NCBI RefSeq assembly: GCF_014284195.1 | Contig: NZ_JACOGC010000006.1 | Coordinates: 1-64,000 of the forward strand | DNA length: 64,000 nt | From: Cognatundibacterium griseum | Lineage (GTDB): Bacteria > Pseudomonadota > Gammaproteobacteria > Burkholderiales > Burkholderiaceae_D | Direction: 5' to 3' | In this document: one piece after another, positions 28,855 through 39,924 of the stretch | How positions within the stretch are numbered: position 1 is the stretch's first letter | How the letters are laid out: the number at the start of each line of letters is the position of its first letter | Position numbers and translations under genes: made by a program | Notes under the pieces: generated by a model | What the model was told of the DNA's origin: nothing | Database searches by the model: none | Seen by the model: the letters and a program-made list of their open reading frames with translations, nothing else

Positions 28855-29687
28855 AGATTCTGCAAATCAATCAGTATCTGACGTGTATTTAAAGTGCTGC
28901 CTTGTAAGTGATGTCCCAAGACATGACGCATCAGCATTTTGCTCTGAAACTGCGTGACAGGGTCGCTGTAATCATCACTTTTCATATCCAGCAATGTTTT
29001 TCCGGATACAGCCGGCAAAGTGTCGCTCGCACGCATAGGTCGAACACCGGCATCAGGGTCCAATACATAATTCTGAACGGGATCAACGCTTTGTCTGGTA
29101 TGGGTGCAAAAAGTAATATCTGCCAGCAATCCTGACTCGCGCAATAAAATCAGCTCAAATTGACGCAGTACAGCAGGCGCGGAAGTATCATGTGCCAGTT
29201 GGTTTAATGTTGATACATACTGGTCAAAAAGTGGTGTCTGCGGCTCTTCCCGGATCAGGAATTTAATCAGCAATTCATTCAGGTAAAAACCGCAAAGCAG
29301 TGCTGAGCGCTCCAGTGGACGCATCCCGCCCACCCAGTCGGCCGTCGTCAGCACACGGATTTCAGATTTCCCGGTCCACCCTACCTGCAGTGGCTGGAAA
29401 GTCTGCAGCACGCTGCGTAACTGCGAATGTGGTCGTTTGGCTCCTTTTGCGACCAGTGCGATACGGCCATAATCACGGGTCAGAACATCCAGAATCAGGC
29501 TGGTTTCTTTATAAGGCCATGAGTGAAGAATAAAAGCTGGCTGATTCTGAACCCGTTTTTCACGGGAAAGACTGGTGTGATTGCGCCGGTTGTCTGCGTT
29601 GCGTTGTAACCTGAAATCAGAAAGTGTTACCTCACCGCCCGGCGAAATGTGATCTTCTGATGCTGCAATCTGAGACTCATCTGCCAT
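28851..29687 (-). CDS. recO: DNA repair protein RecO
   Basis: A 278-aa mediator that loads RecA with RecR in gap repair. The OB-fold part has [19 protein letters not shown] and [18 protein letters not shown], followed by the helical domain with [20 protein letters not shown]. About 48 polar residues precede the OB fold, more than in most RecO proteins. An internal start might be used, but no good ribosome site marks one. The stop overlaps the ATG of the PdxJ-family gene by four bases. Confidence 0.92.
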   Translation of the reverse strand: MADESQIAASEDHISPGGEVTLSDFRLQRNADNRRNHTSLSREKRVQNQPAFILHSWPYKETSLILDVLTRDYGRIALVAKGAKRPHSQLRSVLQTFQPLQVGWTGKSEIRVLTTADWVGGMRPLERSALLCGFYLNELLIKFLIREEPQTPLFDQYVSTLNQLAHDTSAPAVLRQFELILLRESGLLADITFCTHTRQSVDPVQNYVLDPDAGVRPMRASDTLPAVSGKTLLDMKSDDYSDPVTQFQSKMLMRHVLGHHLQGSTLNTRQILIDLQNL

Positions 29688-29695
29688 GTGCAGTT

Positions 29696-30598
29696 TTACT
29701 CATACCCGTAGGCGCGTAAACCAGCCTCGTTGTCAGCCCATCCGGATTTGACCTTTACCCAGATCTCGAGATAGACGGGGCCGCCAAACAACTTCTCCAT
29801 ATCGATTCTGGACTGAGTGGAAATTTCCTTCAGGCGGGCACCTTTATTTCCGATGACCATGGATTTATGTCCGTCCCGATCAACCAGAATCGCCACAAAA
29901 ACACGGCGCAAATTCCCTTCCTGCTCAAACTTTTCAATCAGTACCGTGCTGGTGTACGGCAACTCATCGCCGACAAAGCGAAATAATTTTTCCCGCACGA
30001 TTTCGGCAGCCAGAAATTTCTCGCTCCGGTCAGTAATATCATCCTCGGCAAACATCGGCGGATTTTCAGGTAAATGCCTGCGGATTTCACCTTCCAGGTT
30101 GTCCAGCTGAAAACGCAGCGTTGCAGACACCGGCACTACGGCGGTAAAGGGGAAAAGCGCTGCCACCTTTTGCGCAAAAGGCATCATGATCGCCTTATCT
30201 TTCATACGATCCGATTTATTGATGACCAGAATGCATGGAACATTTTTGGGCAGCAGATCCAGTACCTGCTGATCCGGCGCGCCAAATGTGCCCGCTTCCA
30301 CAATCAACAAGATGACGTCTGCAGCGGTCAGCGTGGTCGTCACCGTACGGTTTAAAGTGCGGTTCAGCGCATTTGCGTGACGGGTCTGAAAACCAGGAGT
30401 ATCGATATAAACGAATTGGGTATTGTCTTTAGTCTGTATACCCGTAATACGGTGCCTTGTCGTCTGCGCCTTACGGGAAGTAATGCTGACTTTCGCCCCA
30501 ATCAGGGCATTCATTAATGTCGATTTACCGACATTCGGCCGGCCGACAATAGCAATATACCCACAACGAAACTCGGGATTGTCTGGTAATTCATTCAT
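29696..30598 (-). CDS. era: GTPase Era
   Basis: A 300-aa GTPase needed for 16S rRNA maturation and 30S assembly. G1 GRPNVGKS near residue 18, G3 DTPGFQ, and G4 NKSD are clear. A C-terminal KH domain has [13 protein letters not shown] and ends in LRAYGYE. The start [13 protein letters not shown] (30598) lies eight bases after the rnc stop. The frame is open further upstream through the rnc tail, but that extension is not Era-like. Confidence 0.95.
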   Translation of the reverse strand: MNELPDNPEFRCGYIAIVGRPNVGKSTLMNALIGAKVSITSRKAQTTRHRITGIQTKDNTQFVYIDTPGFQTRHANALNRTLNRTVTTTLTAADVILLIVEAGTFGAPDQQVLDLLPKNVPCILVINKSDRMKDKAIMMPFAQKVAALFPFTAVVPVSATLRFQLDNLEGEIRRHLPENPPMFAEDDITDRSEKFLAAEIVREKLFRFVGDELPYTSTVLIEKFEQEGNLRRVFVAILVDRDGHKSMVIGNKGARLKEISTQSRIDMEKLFGGPVYLEIWVKVKSGWADNEAGLRAYGYE

Positions 30599-30605
30599 GG
30601 GGTCA

Positions 30606-31475
30606 TCAGGCTGTTTTTGGATGTTGAGTGGAAGCGGGCTGATCAGTCGCGGTGATGCCTTCGATCGCTGAAGTATTGGAAGGCGCTCCGTCATGCAAAT
30701 CATGATCCTGGCCTGCGGTCTGATCCGACTGCGGTGTGGCGATGCCGGCCAGTTTCAGCTGGGCTGCGCGTGGCTTTGATTTTCGTGAGGCAGGTGTCTT
30801 TGCCAATGCCACGACGGCGGTTTCTAGCGCCAGTTTAGCAGCCGCCTGTTCCCCGGCGCGACGGCTTCCTCCGGTACCAAATACCTGAATATCGAGTTTA
30901 GGAACCAGACATTCGATTTCAAATTCCTGATTATGAGCAGCGCCACGCGTTGCGACGACATTGTACTGAGGCAGGGCAATTTTCTTACTCTGCAAAAATT
31001 CCTGCAGCAATGTCTTTGCATCTTTACCCAGAGTCGTCGGATCGACGACTGCCAGAACCGGTGCGTACAATGCGCGTATCACTTCACGTGCTGCATCAAA
31101 ACCGGCGTCCAGAAATATCGCGCCAAAAAGCGCTTCCAGAGTATCTGCCAGAATAGAAGGACGGCGAAAGCCACCGGACTTCAGCTCACCTTCTCCCAGC
31201 CGCAAAAACTGCGACAGTTCAATACGTTGGGCAATCTCATACAAGGACTGTTGTTTTACCAGATTCGCCCGGACACGTGACAAATCACCTTCGTCGATAT
31301 CGGCAAAACTATCAAATAACAGGGAAGCAATAACGCAATTCAGAATTGAATCGCCCAGAAACTCCAGACGCTCGTTGTGCGTGCCACTATGGCTGCGATG
31401 TGTGAGCGCCTGCTGCAATAAAGCGGGATTATTAAACTGGTATCCCAGCCTTTTCTGCAATAACTGAAAATTCAT
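30606..31475 (-). CDS. rnc: ribonuclease III
   Basis: A 289-aa double-strand RNA endonuclease for rRNA processing. The signature [18 protein letters not shown] (about 34-52) and the second acidic site [13 protein letters not shown] (about 110-125) form the catalytic centre. A dsRNA-binding domain lies at about 155-225. A C-terminal tail of about 60 residues follows, rich in Ala, Ser, Thr, Gln and Asp, making the protein longer than the usual 225-260. The tail is probably disordered and carries no motif I know. Confidence 0.95.
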   Translation of the reverse strand: MNFQLLQKRLGYQFNNPALLQQALTHRSHSGTHNERLEFLGDSILNCVIASLLFDSFADIDEGDLSRVRANLVKQQSLYEIAQRIELSQFLRLGEGELKSGGFRRPSILADTLEALFGAIFLDAGFDAAREVIRALYAPVLAVVDPTTLGKDAKTLLQEFLQSKKIALPQYNVVATRGAAHNQEFEIECLVPKLDIQVFGTGGSRRAGEQAAAKLALETAVVALAKTPASRKSKPRAAQLKLAGIATPQSDQTAGQDHDLHDGAPSNTSAIEGITATDQPASTQHPKTA

Positions 31476-31487
31476 ACGTCTGTCTGC

Positions 31488-31892
31488 TTATTCTGTTTTC
31501 TTGGGTGCATAACCATTTTTTGCTGTTGTACCTTCATACTCCAGCAACAAACTTGCCGGGCCGAACAATGGAATTTTTTTCTGATACGAAAAACTCACAT
31601 CAATTTCACCGTCATTTCTGGTCACGATCAGATCTTTCCCTTCGATCGAGGTGATGTAGTTCACTTCTGCCTGTTTATCAAAAACCTTATGAATCTCAGC
31701 AACCGTTGTCCCTCCGTTTTTTGCAGCGATGATCGCCTTCTTGATGGAGACATATTCAATCGCAGTGGGGACTACTTTCATCGCCAGAATTGCCAGCAAG
31801 ATCAGAATACCCAAAGAAAAAATTAATCCAAATAAAGAAATGCCGCGCTGAGAATGCAGCGAATACCGTTGTTCAACCCACATTTTTTTCAT
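31488..31892 (-). CDS. DUF4845 single-pass membrane protein
   Basis: A 134-aa small protein with one N-terminal membrane segment (about 19-41: SLFGLIFSLGILILLAILAM) preceded by QRG, a layout like a pseudopilin leader but without its cleavage context. The outside domain has IEYVSIKKAI and FDKQAEVNYI. Genes of this family sit between lepB and rnc across beta- and gammaproteobacteria, as here. Function is unknown. It lies 17 bp after lepB and 12 bp before rnc. Confidence 0.85.
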   Translation of the reverse strand: MKKMWVEQRYSLHSQRGISLFGLIFSLGILILLAILAMKVVPTAIEYVSIKKAIIAAKNGGTTVAEIHKVFDKQAEVNYITSIEGKDLIVTRNDGEIDVSFSYQKKIPLFGPASLLLEYEGTTAKNGYAPKKTE

Positions 31893-31909
31893 ATCGAACC
31901 CTGTCCGTT

Positions 31910-32821
31910 TTAATGAAAGCTGCCAATACGTTTGATATTACCCAGATTCATCCAGATAAAAAATGCCTTACCAACAATATTTTGATCAGGAACGAACCCC
32001 CAGTAACGGCTGTCAAGGCTGTTATCACGGTTATCGCCCATCATAAAATAATGTCCCTCAGGTACAACACATGAAAAACCTTCGTTGTCGTATGAGCAAT
32101 TTTCCCGCTTAGGAAAATTAAACGGATCATTCACAAAGGCCGGAGCCCGATCGTCATTCAGTATCCTGTGTGAAACACCGTTCAGATTTTCAGTCAGTTG
32201 TCTGGAGTAATTCAGATGTTCTTCATCCAGAAAATCAGGCATCGTCTGATAAGACAGTGGCTGACCGTTAATCAGCAAGCGCTTGTTACGGTAAACCACC
32301 TTATCACCCGGAACACCGACAACACGCTTAATGTAATCCACTGTCGGATCAACCGGATATTTGAATACCATGACATCGCCACGCTTTGGATTATTCAACT
32401 CAATCACTTTTTTATTAATGACCGGCAGGCGAATCCCGTATTCAAATTTATTAACCAGAATCAGATCGCCCACATATAAGGTGGGGAGCATCGAGCTGGA
32501 CGGGATTTTAAATGGCTCATAAAGAAAAGAGCGAAGGAAAAAAACCAGGGCAATCACGGGGAAAAAGCTGCCTGAGTATTCCACCCAGACTGGCTGTCGC
32601 AAAATTTTTGCTTCCAGCTCAGCGCGGTCTACCTGATCAACTTTAATACCCTCCGATGCCAGCCTGGCCTGACGCGTACCCAATTCTGCCAATGCCTTGT
32701 CTGCGGCGGCTCTGCGCTGTTTTGACAGAACAAACATATCGAGAAACCAGACAATACCTGTGCCGATTGTCAGGACAAATAAAATCAGTGCAAAATTTCC
32801 CAGAATCGACTGAAAACTCAT
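31910..32821 (-). CDS. lepB: signal peptidase I
   Basis: A 303-aa inner-membrane protease that removes Sec and Tat signal peptides. There are two hydrophobic segments near the N-terminus (about 9-30 and 83-99). The nucleophile Ser lies in [14 protein letters not shown] (near residue 112) and the general-base Lys in [14 protein letters not shown] (near 165). Box [18 protein letters not shown] is complete. The ATG overlaps the lepA stop (ATGA). Confidence 0.96.
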   Translation of the reverse strand: MSFQSILGNFALILFVLTIGTGIVWFLDMFVLSKQRRAAADKALAELGTRQARLASEGIKVDQVDRAELEAKILRQPVWVEYSGSFFPVIALVFFLRSFLYEPFKIPSSSMLPTLYVGDLILVNKFEYGIRLPVINKKVIELNNPKRGDVMVFKYPVDPTVDYIKRVVGVPGDKVVYRNKRLLINGQPLSYQTMPDFLDEEHLNYSRQLTENLNGVSHRILNDDRAPAFVNDPFNFPKRENCSYDNEGFSCVVPEGHYFMMGDNRDNSLDSRYWGFVPDQNIVGKAFFIWMNLGNIKRIGSFH

Positions 32822-34611
32822 TTTTCATCCACTTGTAAAATTGCCAAAAATGCTTCCTGCGGAATTTCCACAGAACCAACTTGTTTCATGCGCTTTTTAC
32901 CCGCTTTTTGCTTTTCAAGCAATTTGCGTTTACGACTGATATCCCCGCCGTAACATTTTGCCAGAACGTTTTTACGCAAAGCTTTGACATTTTCACGGGA
33001 AATAATATTGGAGCCAATCGCCGCCTGAATCGCGACATCAAACATCTGCCGGGGAATCAGTTCACGCATCTTGGCCGCCACAGCACGTCCACGGAACTGG
33101 CTGTTGGCACGATGGACAATAATCGCCAGTGCATCGACTTTTTCGCTGTTAATCAGCATGTCAACTTTTACCACGTCCGCAGCACGGTTTTCCTTGAACT
33201 CGTAATCCATAGAAGCGTAGCCACGTGACGTAGATTTGAGGCGGTCAAAGAAATCCAGAACGATTTCGGCCATCGGCATTTCATAGGTCAGTTTCACCTG
33301 ACGTCCGTGATAACTCATGTCCATCTGCACACCACGCTTCTGGGTGCAAAGAGTAATCACAGAACCGACGTATTCCTGCGGCATATAGAGATTGACGGTG
33401 ACGATTGGTTCCCGAATCTCTTCAATCTTGGATGGATCGGGCATCTTGGAAGGATTATCGACCATAAGAATGGTGCCATCCGCCATCACTACCTCATAAA
33501 CAACCGTCGGTGCGGTTGTAATGAGATCCATGTCAAACTCCCGCTCAAGACGCTCCTGCACGATTTCCATATGCAGCAGTCCGAGGAATCCACACCGGAA
33601 ACCAAAGCCAAGCGCCTGTGATACTTCAGGCTCGTACATCAGTGCCGCATCGTTCAGCTTCAGTTTTTCAAGAGAATCTCTGAGCGCGTCATACTGATTC
33701 GCTTCTACAGGAAACAATCCGGCAAACACCTGCGGCTGAACCTCTTTAAAACCGGGCAGCGGCGTCGTTGCAGGACGGTTTGCCACAGTAATGGTGTCCC
33801 CCACTTTGGCAGCCTTCAGTTCTTTAATCCCGGCGATCACAAATCCGACCTGACCTGCCGTTAACTGATCGCGGGACAAAGATTTCGGCGTAAAAACACC
33901 GACCGATTCCACCAGATGCTGTGCCTCAGTCGCCATAAACAAGATTTTATCTTTAGGGCGCAGAGTACCATTCACAATACGAACCAGCATTACCACACCG
34001 ACATAATTATCGAACCATGAATCGATAATTAATGCCTGCAATGGTGCCGTCGGATCACCTTTCGGTGGCGGAACCTTTGCAATCAGGGATTCAAGCACAT
34101 CCTCAACGCCCAGCCCAGTTTTAGCAGAGCAGTGGACAGCATCGCTTGCATCAATGCCGATTACTTCTTCAATTTCTTTGCGGGCATTCTCAGGGTCGGC
34201 AGACGGCAAATCAATTTTATTCAATACGGGAACAACTTCCACTCCCAATTCGATAGCCGTGTAGCAGTTGGCAACCGTCTGAGCTTCCACACCCTGCGAT
34301 GCATCCACCACCAGCAAAGCGCCTTCACAGGCGGAGAGAGAACGGCTGACTTCGTAACTGAAATCGACATGCCCGGGAGTGTCAATCAGGTTCAGATTAT
34401 AGATCTGGCCATCCCGCGCCTTATAATGCAGCGCCGCAGTCTGCGCCTTGATGGTAATCCCCCGTTCACGCTCGATATCCATAGAATCAAGAACCTGAGC
34501 TTCCATCTCACGATCAGACAGTCCGCCACACAGTTGAATAATCCGATCAGCCAGCGTTGATTTACCGTGATCGATATGGGCAATAATAGAAAAATTCCGG
34601 ATGTTATTCAT
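32818..34611 (-). CDS. lepA: elongation factor 4 (LepA)
   Basis: A 597-aa ribosome-bound GTPase that acts on stalled or mis-set ribosomes and in 30S maturation. G1 AHIDHGKST, switch [14 protein letters not shown] and NKIDLP are intact. The LepA-specific C-terminal domain includes [24 protein letters not shown] (split, about 555-580). The length is normal. First gene of the lepA-lepB-rnc-era block, after the truA terminator. Confidence 0.97.
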   Translation of the reverse strand: MNNIRNFSIIAHIDHGKSTLADRIIQLCGGLSDREMEAQVLDSMDIERERGITIKAQTAALHYKARDGQIYNLNLIDTPGHVDFSYEVSRSLSACEGALLVVDASQGVEAQTVANCYTAIELGVEVVPVLNKIDLPSADPENARKEIEEVIGIDASDAVHCSAKTGLGVEDVLESLIAKVPPPKGDPTAPLQALIIDSWFDNYVGVVMLVRIVNGTLRPKDKILFMATEAQHLVESVGVFTPKSLSRDQLTAGQVGFVIAGIKELKAAKVGDTITVANRPATTPLPGFKEVQPQVFAGLFPVEANQYDALRDSLEKLKLNDAALMYEPEVSQALGFGFRCGFLGLLHMEIVQERLEREFDMDLITTAPTVVYEVVMADGTILMVDNPSKMPDPSKIEEIREPIVTVNLYMPQEYVGSVITLCTQKRGVQMDMSYHGRQVKLTYEMPMAEIVLDFFDRLKSTSRGYASMDYEFKENRAADVVKVDMLINSEKVDALAIIVHRANSQFRGRAVAAKMRELIPRQMFDVAIQAAIGSNIISRENVKALRKNVLAKCYGGDISRKRKLLEKQKAGKKRMKQVGSVEIPQEAFLAILQVDEK

Positions 34612-34651
34612 TGAAGTGACTAAAAATTACTGAAGCAGACAAACGCCAGCT

Positions 34652-34694
34652 AAAAAAAAGCGCTCAAGTCTGGGCAACGTTCCCCAGGCGAGCG
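34652..34694 (-). terminator. intrinsic terminator after truA
   Basis: On the minus strand GCGCTC pairs with GAGCGC and inner CCTGGG with CCCAG, followed by eight T. It separates the leu-asd-fimV-truA block from lepA. Confidence 0.8.
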
Positions 34695-34777
34695 CCTTCA
34701 GTTCGGGTTTTGCAAAACGTCATTTTACCGGATTTCAGGTAGTAACACGGAGAATTCCCTCTCAGTCCGGGAATTTA

Positions 34778-35605
34778 CTACAAAAGAGGGAAGAATCCGG
34801 GAATTCCGGCCGATGGGGATTGCGGTAACGCCCACTTTTCATCGTACTCAATTTTCGCCAGATACAAACCATCGGGCATAAATGTTGGCGCGGCAACGCT
34901 ACGATCCCTTCCAGCCAGGAGTTCAGCCATCCATTCGGGCGGTCTTTTCCCCGTGCCAACAAAAATGAGTGAGCCCACAATGTTTCTGACCATATGATGC
35001 AGAAAAGCACTGGCTCGCAGTGTAATCACGATGATCTCCGCCTGCTGACGGATTTGTATGGAATACATATGTTTAACAGGATTTTTTGCCTGACACTCTG
35101 CCGCCCGGAAGGCAGAAAAATCATGCTCTCCCAGCAGATAATCAGCACCTGCTCGCATTTTTTCCACATCTAAAGGCCGGAATACCCAGCCAGCACGACC
35201 GATCAGTAAAGGAGACCTGATTTTGTCATTCAATAAAACATAGTGATACGTTCTTGCCCTTGCGCCAAACCGGGCATGAAATTGATCGCCATCAGGTGCA
35301 ACAAGCTCCAGCTCCCTGGCCCAACGCACAGCAACAGTATCCGGCAAAAAAGCATTGACGCCATTTACCCATGAATAAGGGGTTCGGATTAAAGGAGTGT
35401 CAAAATGGACGACCTGTTCAATGCCATGCACTCCCGCGTCGGTACGGCCAGCACAGACGGTACTGACCTCTATATTACAAAACTGCCGCAGTGCTTTCTC
35501 AAGGGCATCCTGGACTGTATTTCCGGAAGGTTGCTTTTGCCATCCGTGCCAGCCATTACCGTCATACTGCACACCCAATACGATACGCTTCACAAACCGC
35601 CTCAT
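34778..35605 (-). CDS. truA: tRNA pseudouridine(38-40) synthase
   Basis: A 275-aa enzyme that converts U38-U40 in tRNA anticodon stems. The catalytic Asp is in AGRTDAGVHG (about residue 58). The sequence GVQYDGNGWHGWQKQP near the start and HHMVRNIVGSLIFVGTGKRP near residue 210 are TruA motifs. It follows fimV, as in many betaproteobacteria. Confidence 0.95.
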   Translation of the reverse strand: MRRFVKRIVLGVQYDGNGWHGWQKQPSGNTVQDALEKALRQFCNIEVSTVCAGRTDAGVHGIEQVVHFDTPLIRTPYSWVNGVNAFLPDTVAVRWARELELVAPDGDQFHARFGARARTYHYVLLNDKIRSPLLIGRAGWVFRPLDVEKMRAGADYLLGEHDFSAFRAAECQAKNPVKHMYSIQIRQQAEIIVITLRASAFLHHMVRNIVGSLIFVGTGKRPPEWMAELLAGRDRSVAAPTFMPDGLYLAKIEYDEKWALPQSPSAGIPGFFPLL

Positions 35606-35619
35606 TCATATCAGCATAT

Positions 35620-35653
35620 AAAAACAAACGGGCGCAAGCAAACGCTGCGCCCG
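35620..35653 (-). terminator. hairpin terminator after fimV
   Basis: On the minus strand CGGGCGCA pairs with TGCGCCCG, followed by TTTGTTTTT. It lies between the fimV stop and truA, so part of the fimV transcript should end here. Confidence 0.65.
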
Positions 35654-35673
35654 CACAATACTCAAACCAAAAC

Positions 35674-38481
35674 TCAAACCATCTGAGCCAGCATAGATTC
35701 GGCTCTTGCCTTCTGGGACGCATTACCGCCCTTCATAACCTCATCCAATAACTCCCTGGCCCCTTCTTTATCACCGATTTCATGATAAGCGACGGCCAGA
35801 TCCAGTTTGGTTGACATTTCAGCATTCTCAGTTTCTGCCTCTGCAACGACAGGCTCACTGTGAGCAGGCTGCTCCTCCTGAACCTTAGCCGGCTCCAACT
35901 CCAGATCAATGCCCGACAGATCGAACTCAAATGCAGACACACTGTCTGTGCTGGCCTGAGCTTCGTGTTCCGTCTTTTCGTCTTGCATCATCTCAAGATC
36001 AAGCCCCTCTGTCGTCCCGGATACATTTTTATCTGCAGGAACAGGCGCAGAAGCCTGCTCTTTTTCCGGAGACAAATTGAAATCCAGCATATCCAGACCG
36101 ACACTGACAGACTCGTCCGCAGATAACTGTGCGGAGTCGTGCTCAGGGGGTGCAGGTTCAGTACTGGTTTTATGATCACCAAAATCAAAGTCGATAGTAC
36201 CGAAATCAACAACCGGAACCTCTTCCTGGGCTGGCTGCATTGCTGCGGCAGGCGCAGATTCGGGAATAACAGGAACCTCGGATTCGCCCAGACCAAGATC
36301 AAAATCCAGATCAACAGCATGATCCATATGCAGCGGGGCAGCTTCCTCAACAGCATGCGCACCGCCATCAGTTAATGTCGGTGACTCAGGTTTCGACGCT
36401 GTGTCAATGATGCTTATCGCGTCCAGCATATCCCGGGACAAAGAATTCGCCAGCAAGGCATCAGGATCGAGATCCTCCAGCGGTTGCGTGGTCACTCCCA
36501 GCACAGAAACGCCAGCCTCAGCTTTTGCCTGGCCACCTGCATACAGCGGGTTGCCCGGTTCAAGAACGATACCCATGGATGCCGCCTGCGCCCACTCTTC
36601 CCCCTCACCACTGGTCATACCATACAGCTCACTAGCGAGGCGCTCAAAAGTCTTGGCGTCTTTACGTGCAAAGTAAATTTCCAGCAGTTTTACGCGGACT
36701 GCATGGCGGTCTGGCTGAGTTCTCAATGCCTCCTTCAGAATTTCCTCTGCCTGAGAATCACGCCCATAGGCAATATAGACATCTGCCTCTGCAACCGGGT
36801 CCACCTCATTTGCATCCAGCTGGCTGGCTGAAGGTGCAAAATTAGAATTGAATACGCTGTTATTAGTATCCACACTCTGACCGCCGGTTGAACCGAACAT
36901 GGAGTTTGCCTTCATGCTGGATCCGGTCAGAATACTGTCTTCAAATTGCTGCAATTTTTTCTTGCGGTTATTTGCCCATAATCCGACCCCGCCCAACAAA
37001 GCAAGGATCAGCGCTCCACCGGGAACCAGGAAATCAGAGATGCTGTCGAAAAAACCAGGCTCAGGCGGTGGTGGAGGCGGCACAGGCCGGCGACGCGGCG
37101 GCTTCGTGACACTGGCAGCCGATGCGCTGACTGACGCTGGCACGGCAGTTGCGGATGCTGTTGCGCTGACAGCAGCGGAAGCACTGACTTGTTGCGCAGA
37201 AGATGCCGGAGCTGATGCCGGGGCTGGGACTGCTGCCGCCTTTTCCTGCGCAGCACTGGCTGCTGCCATCTTGGTATCCTGCTTGCCTTTTACATTCAAT
37301 TCAGCCTCTTTGGAGGCAAGATCTTTATTTTTTATTTCCAGCAAACGCTGAAGATCGTTAACGTTTTTTTCAAGCTCTTTGACACGGTTACTGGCATCTG
37401 CTGCAGCTTTATTCTTGGCCAGCTTGTCTTCTTCTGACACACCCTTACCATTAGCGCCTGGCGTTGACGCTGCAGCTTTCGAAAGCTTCAGCTTATCAGG
37501 TGATTCAGCAGTCAGATTAGGTACTTCTTTCACCTTGGCTGAAATCGCCCCACTTGCAGTTTGTTTGACGGATTGCGATTTTGCCGCCGGAGTACGTTCC
37601 ACATAATCGGCTAATTTATTTCTATAAGCGTTGAAATCAGCTGCATGCGCCATCACAACAGAATGGGCCTCAGAATTACTGGCAGCCCGCACTGATTCTG
37701 TATCCGGAATCACCAGAATCTGCCCTGCTTTCAGGCGATTCATGTTGTTTCCGATAAAAGCCTGTGGATTCGCGCGATACAGACTAACTAACATCTGATC
37801 CAGCGATATGCCATCTTTGCGATATGCGCCAGCAACCTTTCCCAGCGTATCGCCAGCCTTCACGGAGTATTCACCGGCGGATGACTGAACTGGAGTCGCG
37901 GCTGTATTTTTTTTAATCTGTAAAGAAGTGCTGGTACCTCCTGCTGTCGCGGTATTCGCAGACAAGCGACTGCCAACACTTTCTGCAGTACCACCTGTCT
38001 GCGCTTTACTATTGACCACGTTCGGACTGGATACCTGAGGAGACTGACTGTTTCTCAACTCGGCGGGATCAAGAAGGAAAGTGTATTCCCGTAGCAACTT
38101 GCCATTGGATGAGTTCATCTCCAGCAACATATCGACAAAAGGCTCATTCATCGCCTGCGTCGAATTCACTTTGATCACGTAACCCGTACCGCGCTGTTCA
38201 ATAGCAAATCTGAAGGACAGCAATGCCGGATTAAAATCAATATTCGCCTGACGGAATGCATCGGCTGATGCCAATTTCGGTACCAGTGAACCGACCTCAT
38301 CTTTGTCCGGCGAGGTCAACTCAATTTCTGCGCGTAAAGGCTGTCCCAGTGAAGACAGTACCGTTAGCCGCCCCATCCCTGTCGCATGCGCGTTCGACAC
38401 AAATAATAAGGTCGAGGCGACGGCAACGCTCAAAGCTTTGCGCCCCAGAGAAATCACTGATGTTCTTTTTTGTTTAAGCAT
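35674..38481 (-). CDS. fimV: FimV-type peptidoglycan-binding motility hub protein
   Basis: A 935-aa inner-membrane protein of the FimV/TspA family, which organises polar type IV pili and related systems. An N-terminal signal-like segment ends near ASTLLFVSNAHA, then comes the FimV N-terminal domain GRLTVLSSLGQPLRAEIEL. A LysM repeat (about 207-260, EYSVKAGDTLGKVAGAY) is followed by a coiled coil, an Ala/Ser/Pro linker with PPRRRPVPPPPPPEPGFF, and one TM (about 480-498). A long acidic cytoplasmic part ends in a TPR-like FimV C-terminal domain (KLDLAVAYHEIGDKEGARE). The ATG at 38481 is chosen over a TTG 33 bases upstream. Confidence 0.92.
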   Translation of the reverse strand: MLKQKRTSVISLGRKALSVAVASTLLFVSNAHATGMGRLTVLSSLGQPLRAEIELTSPDKDEVGSLVPKLASADAFRQANIDFNPALLSFRFAIEQRGTGYVIKVNSTQAMNEPFVDMLLEMNSSNGKLLREYTFLLDPAELRNSQSPQVSSPNVVNSKAQTGGTAESVGSRLSANTATAGGTSTSLQIKKNTAATPVQSSAGEYSVKAGDTLGKVAGAYRKDGISLDQMLVSLYRANPQAFIGNNMNRLKAGQILVIPDTESVRAASNSEAHSVVMAHAADFNAYRNKLADYVERTPAAKSQSVKQTASGAISAKVKEVPNLTAESPDKLKLSKAAASTPGANGKGVSEEDKLAKNKAAADASNRVKELEKNVNDLQRLLEIKNKDLASKEAELNVKGKQDTKMAAASAAQEKAAAVPAPASAPASSAQQVSASAAVSATASATAVPASVSASAASVTKPPRRRPVPPPPPPEPGFFDSISDFLVPGGALILALLGGVGLWANNRKKKLQQFEDSILTGSSMKANSMFGSTGGQSVDTNNSVFNSNFAPSASQLDANEVDPVAEADVYIAYGRDSQAEEILKEALRTQPDRHAVRVKLLEIYFARKDAKTFERLASELYGMTSGEGEEWAQAASMGIVLEPGNPLYAGGQAKAEAGVSVLGVTTQPLEDLDPDALLANSLSRDMLDAISIIDTASKPESPTLTDGGAHAVEEAAPLHMDHAVDLDFDLGLGESEVPVIPESAPAAAMQPAQEEVPVVDFGTIDFDFGDHKTSTEPAPPEHDSAQLSADESVSVGLDMLDFNLSPEKEQASAPVPADKNVSGTTEGLDLEMMQDEKTEHEAQASTDSVSAFEFDLSGIDLELEPAKVQEEQPAHSEPVVAEAETENAEMSTKLDLAVAYHEIGDKEGARELLDEVMKGGNASQKARAESMLAQMV

Positions 38482-38720
38482 TTTTGTCAGATATATTGGG
38501 CATTTGGCGAACAAGGTCCGCTGGGATAAGCCATTTAGCTTGCCGCTAAAGCGTGATATTGTTCCAAGATAACATTACAAACTTAGCGGTGCAAGCTTAA
38601 CTCTATTTCACCGTATGGTAAATACATTAAGATGCCAAGAAGCAAGCAAGTAGGCAATTCGTTGTTACCATTTAACAAGCAACACAAAATTACAAATAGA
38701 AACACTAAATCACTATAGTA

Positions 38721-38748
38721 AAAAAGGGAGGCAAGCCTCCCTTTTTTA
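38721..38748. terminator. intrinsic terminator after asd
   Basis: Symmetric stem AAAAAAGGGAGG / GCCTCCCTTTTTT with a short loop, just after the asd stop. It ends the leu-asd transcript before fimV. Confidence 0.85.
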
Positions 38749-38755
38749 GTCCATA

Positions 38756-39880
38756 TCAGTCAATCAGTATTCGTAACATACGGCGCAACGGTTCTGCCGC
38801 ACCCCACAATAACTGATCTCCGACGGTAAATGCGCCAACATATTCCGGCCCCATTGCCAGCTTGCGAATACGCCCAACCGGAATCGTCATCGTCCCGGTC
38901 ACAGCAACGGGGGTCAGATCCCGGATACTGTCTTCACGCGTATTCGGCACGACCTTCACCCACTCATTATCTGCTGCAATCATTGCCTCAATATCTGCGA
39001 CGGGAACATCTTTTTTGAGTTTAAAGGTTAATGCCTGACTGTGGCAACGCATAGCGCCAATGCGGATGCAAAATCCGTCGACAGGAACAGCCGCTGTACC
39101 AAAGCCCTCACCCTGTCCCAGAATTTTGTTGGTTTCTGCCATGCCTTTCCATTCTTCCTTAGACATGCCATTTCCCAAATCCTTATCAATCCAAGGAATC
39201 AGGGAGCCGCCCAGCGGGACTCCGAAATTCGCAGTTTCTGCTGCGCTCAATGAACGCTGTTTAGCGATCACTTTACGATCAATTTCAAGAATCGCGCTTT
39301 TCGGATCATCCAGCAGATTCTTGACTTCTGCGTTCAAAGTCCCGTATTGCATCAACAACTCGCGCATGTGCTGCGCACCGCCACCGGAAGCAGCCTGATA
39401 AGTCTGGGTACTCATCCAATCAACCAGTCCGGCCTTATACAGCGCGCCAACCCCCATTAACATGCAGCTGACCGTACAATTGCCGCCGATCCAGTTTTTC
39501 TGGCCTTTTGCCAGCGCATTTTTAATCACAGGCAGGTTGACCGGATCCAGAACGATGACGGCATCGTCATTCATGCGCAGACTGGAGGCAGCATCAATCC
39601 AGTGTCCATTCCAGCCGGCAGCACGCAATTTCGGGAAAACTTCATTCGTATAATCACCACCCTGGCAGGTAATAATGATGTCGCATTTTTTGAGCTCATC
39701 AATATTGTGTGCGTCCTTCAGCGTCTTTTCATTTTTCGCCATCGCAGGGGCAGCGCCACCGGTATTCGATGTCGAAAAAAACACTGGTTCAATATGCGTG
39801 AAATCGTTTTCCTCCTGCATACGCTGCATCAGAACCGACCCCACCATGCCACGCCAACCTACCAAACCTACCAGTTTCAT
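38756..39880 (-). CDS. asd: aspartate-semialdehyde dehydrogenase
   Basis: A 374-aa enzyme for the second step of the aspartate family pathway (lysine, threonine, methionine and diaminopimelate for the wall). NADP-binding [14 protein letters not shown] lies at the N-terminus. The active-site Cys is in [10 protein letters not shown] (about residue 135), and the substrate-binding [14 protein letters not shown] follows. The length fits the gram-negative class. The second of two adjacent ATGs is chosen because GGGA lies at better spacing. It follows leuB. Confidence 0.95.
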   Translation of the reverse strand: MKLVGLVGWRGMVGSVLMQRMQEENDFTHIEPVFFSTSNTGGAAPAMAKNEKTLKDAHNIDELKKCDIIITCQGGDYTNEVFPKLRAAGWNGHWIDAASSLRMNDDAVIVLDPVNLPVIKNALAKGQKNWIGGNCTVSCMLMGVGALYKAGLVDWMSTQTYQAASGGGAQHMRELLMQYGTLNAEVKNLLDDPKSAILEIDRKVIAKQRSLSAAETANFGVPLGGSLIPWIDKDLGNGMSKEEWKGMAETNKILGQGEGFGTAAVPVDGFCIRIGAMRCHSQALTFKLKKDVPVADIEAMIAADNEWVKVVPNTREDSIRDLTPVAVTGTMTIPVGRIRKLAMGPEYVGAFTVGDQLLWGAAEPLRRMLRILID

Positions 39881-39924
39881 CATTTTTCCCTATAAATTGC
39901 AGGAGACCCCTGCCCGACCAAAAT

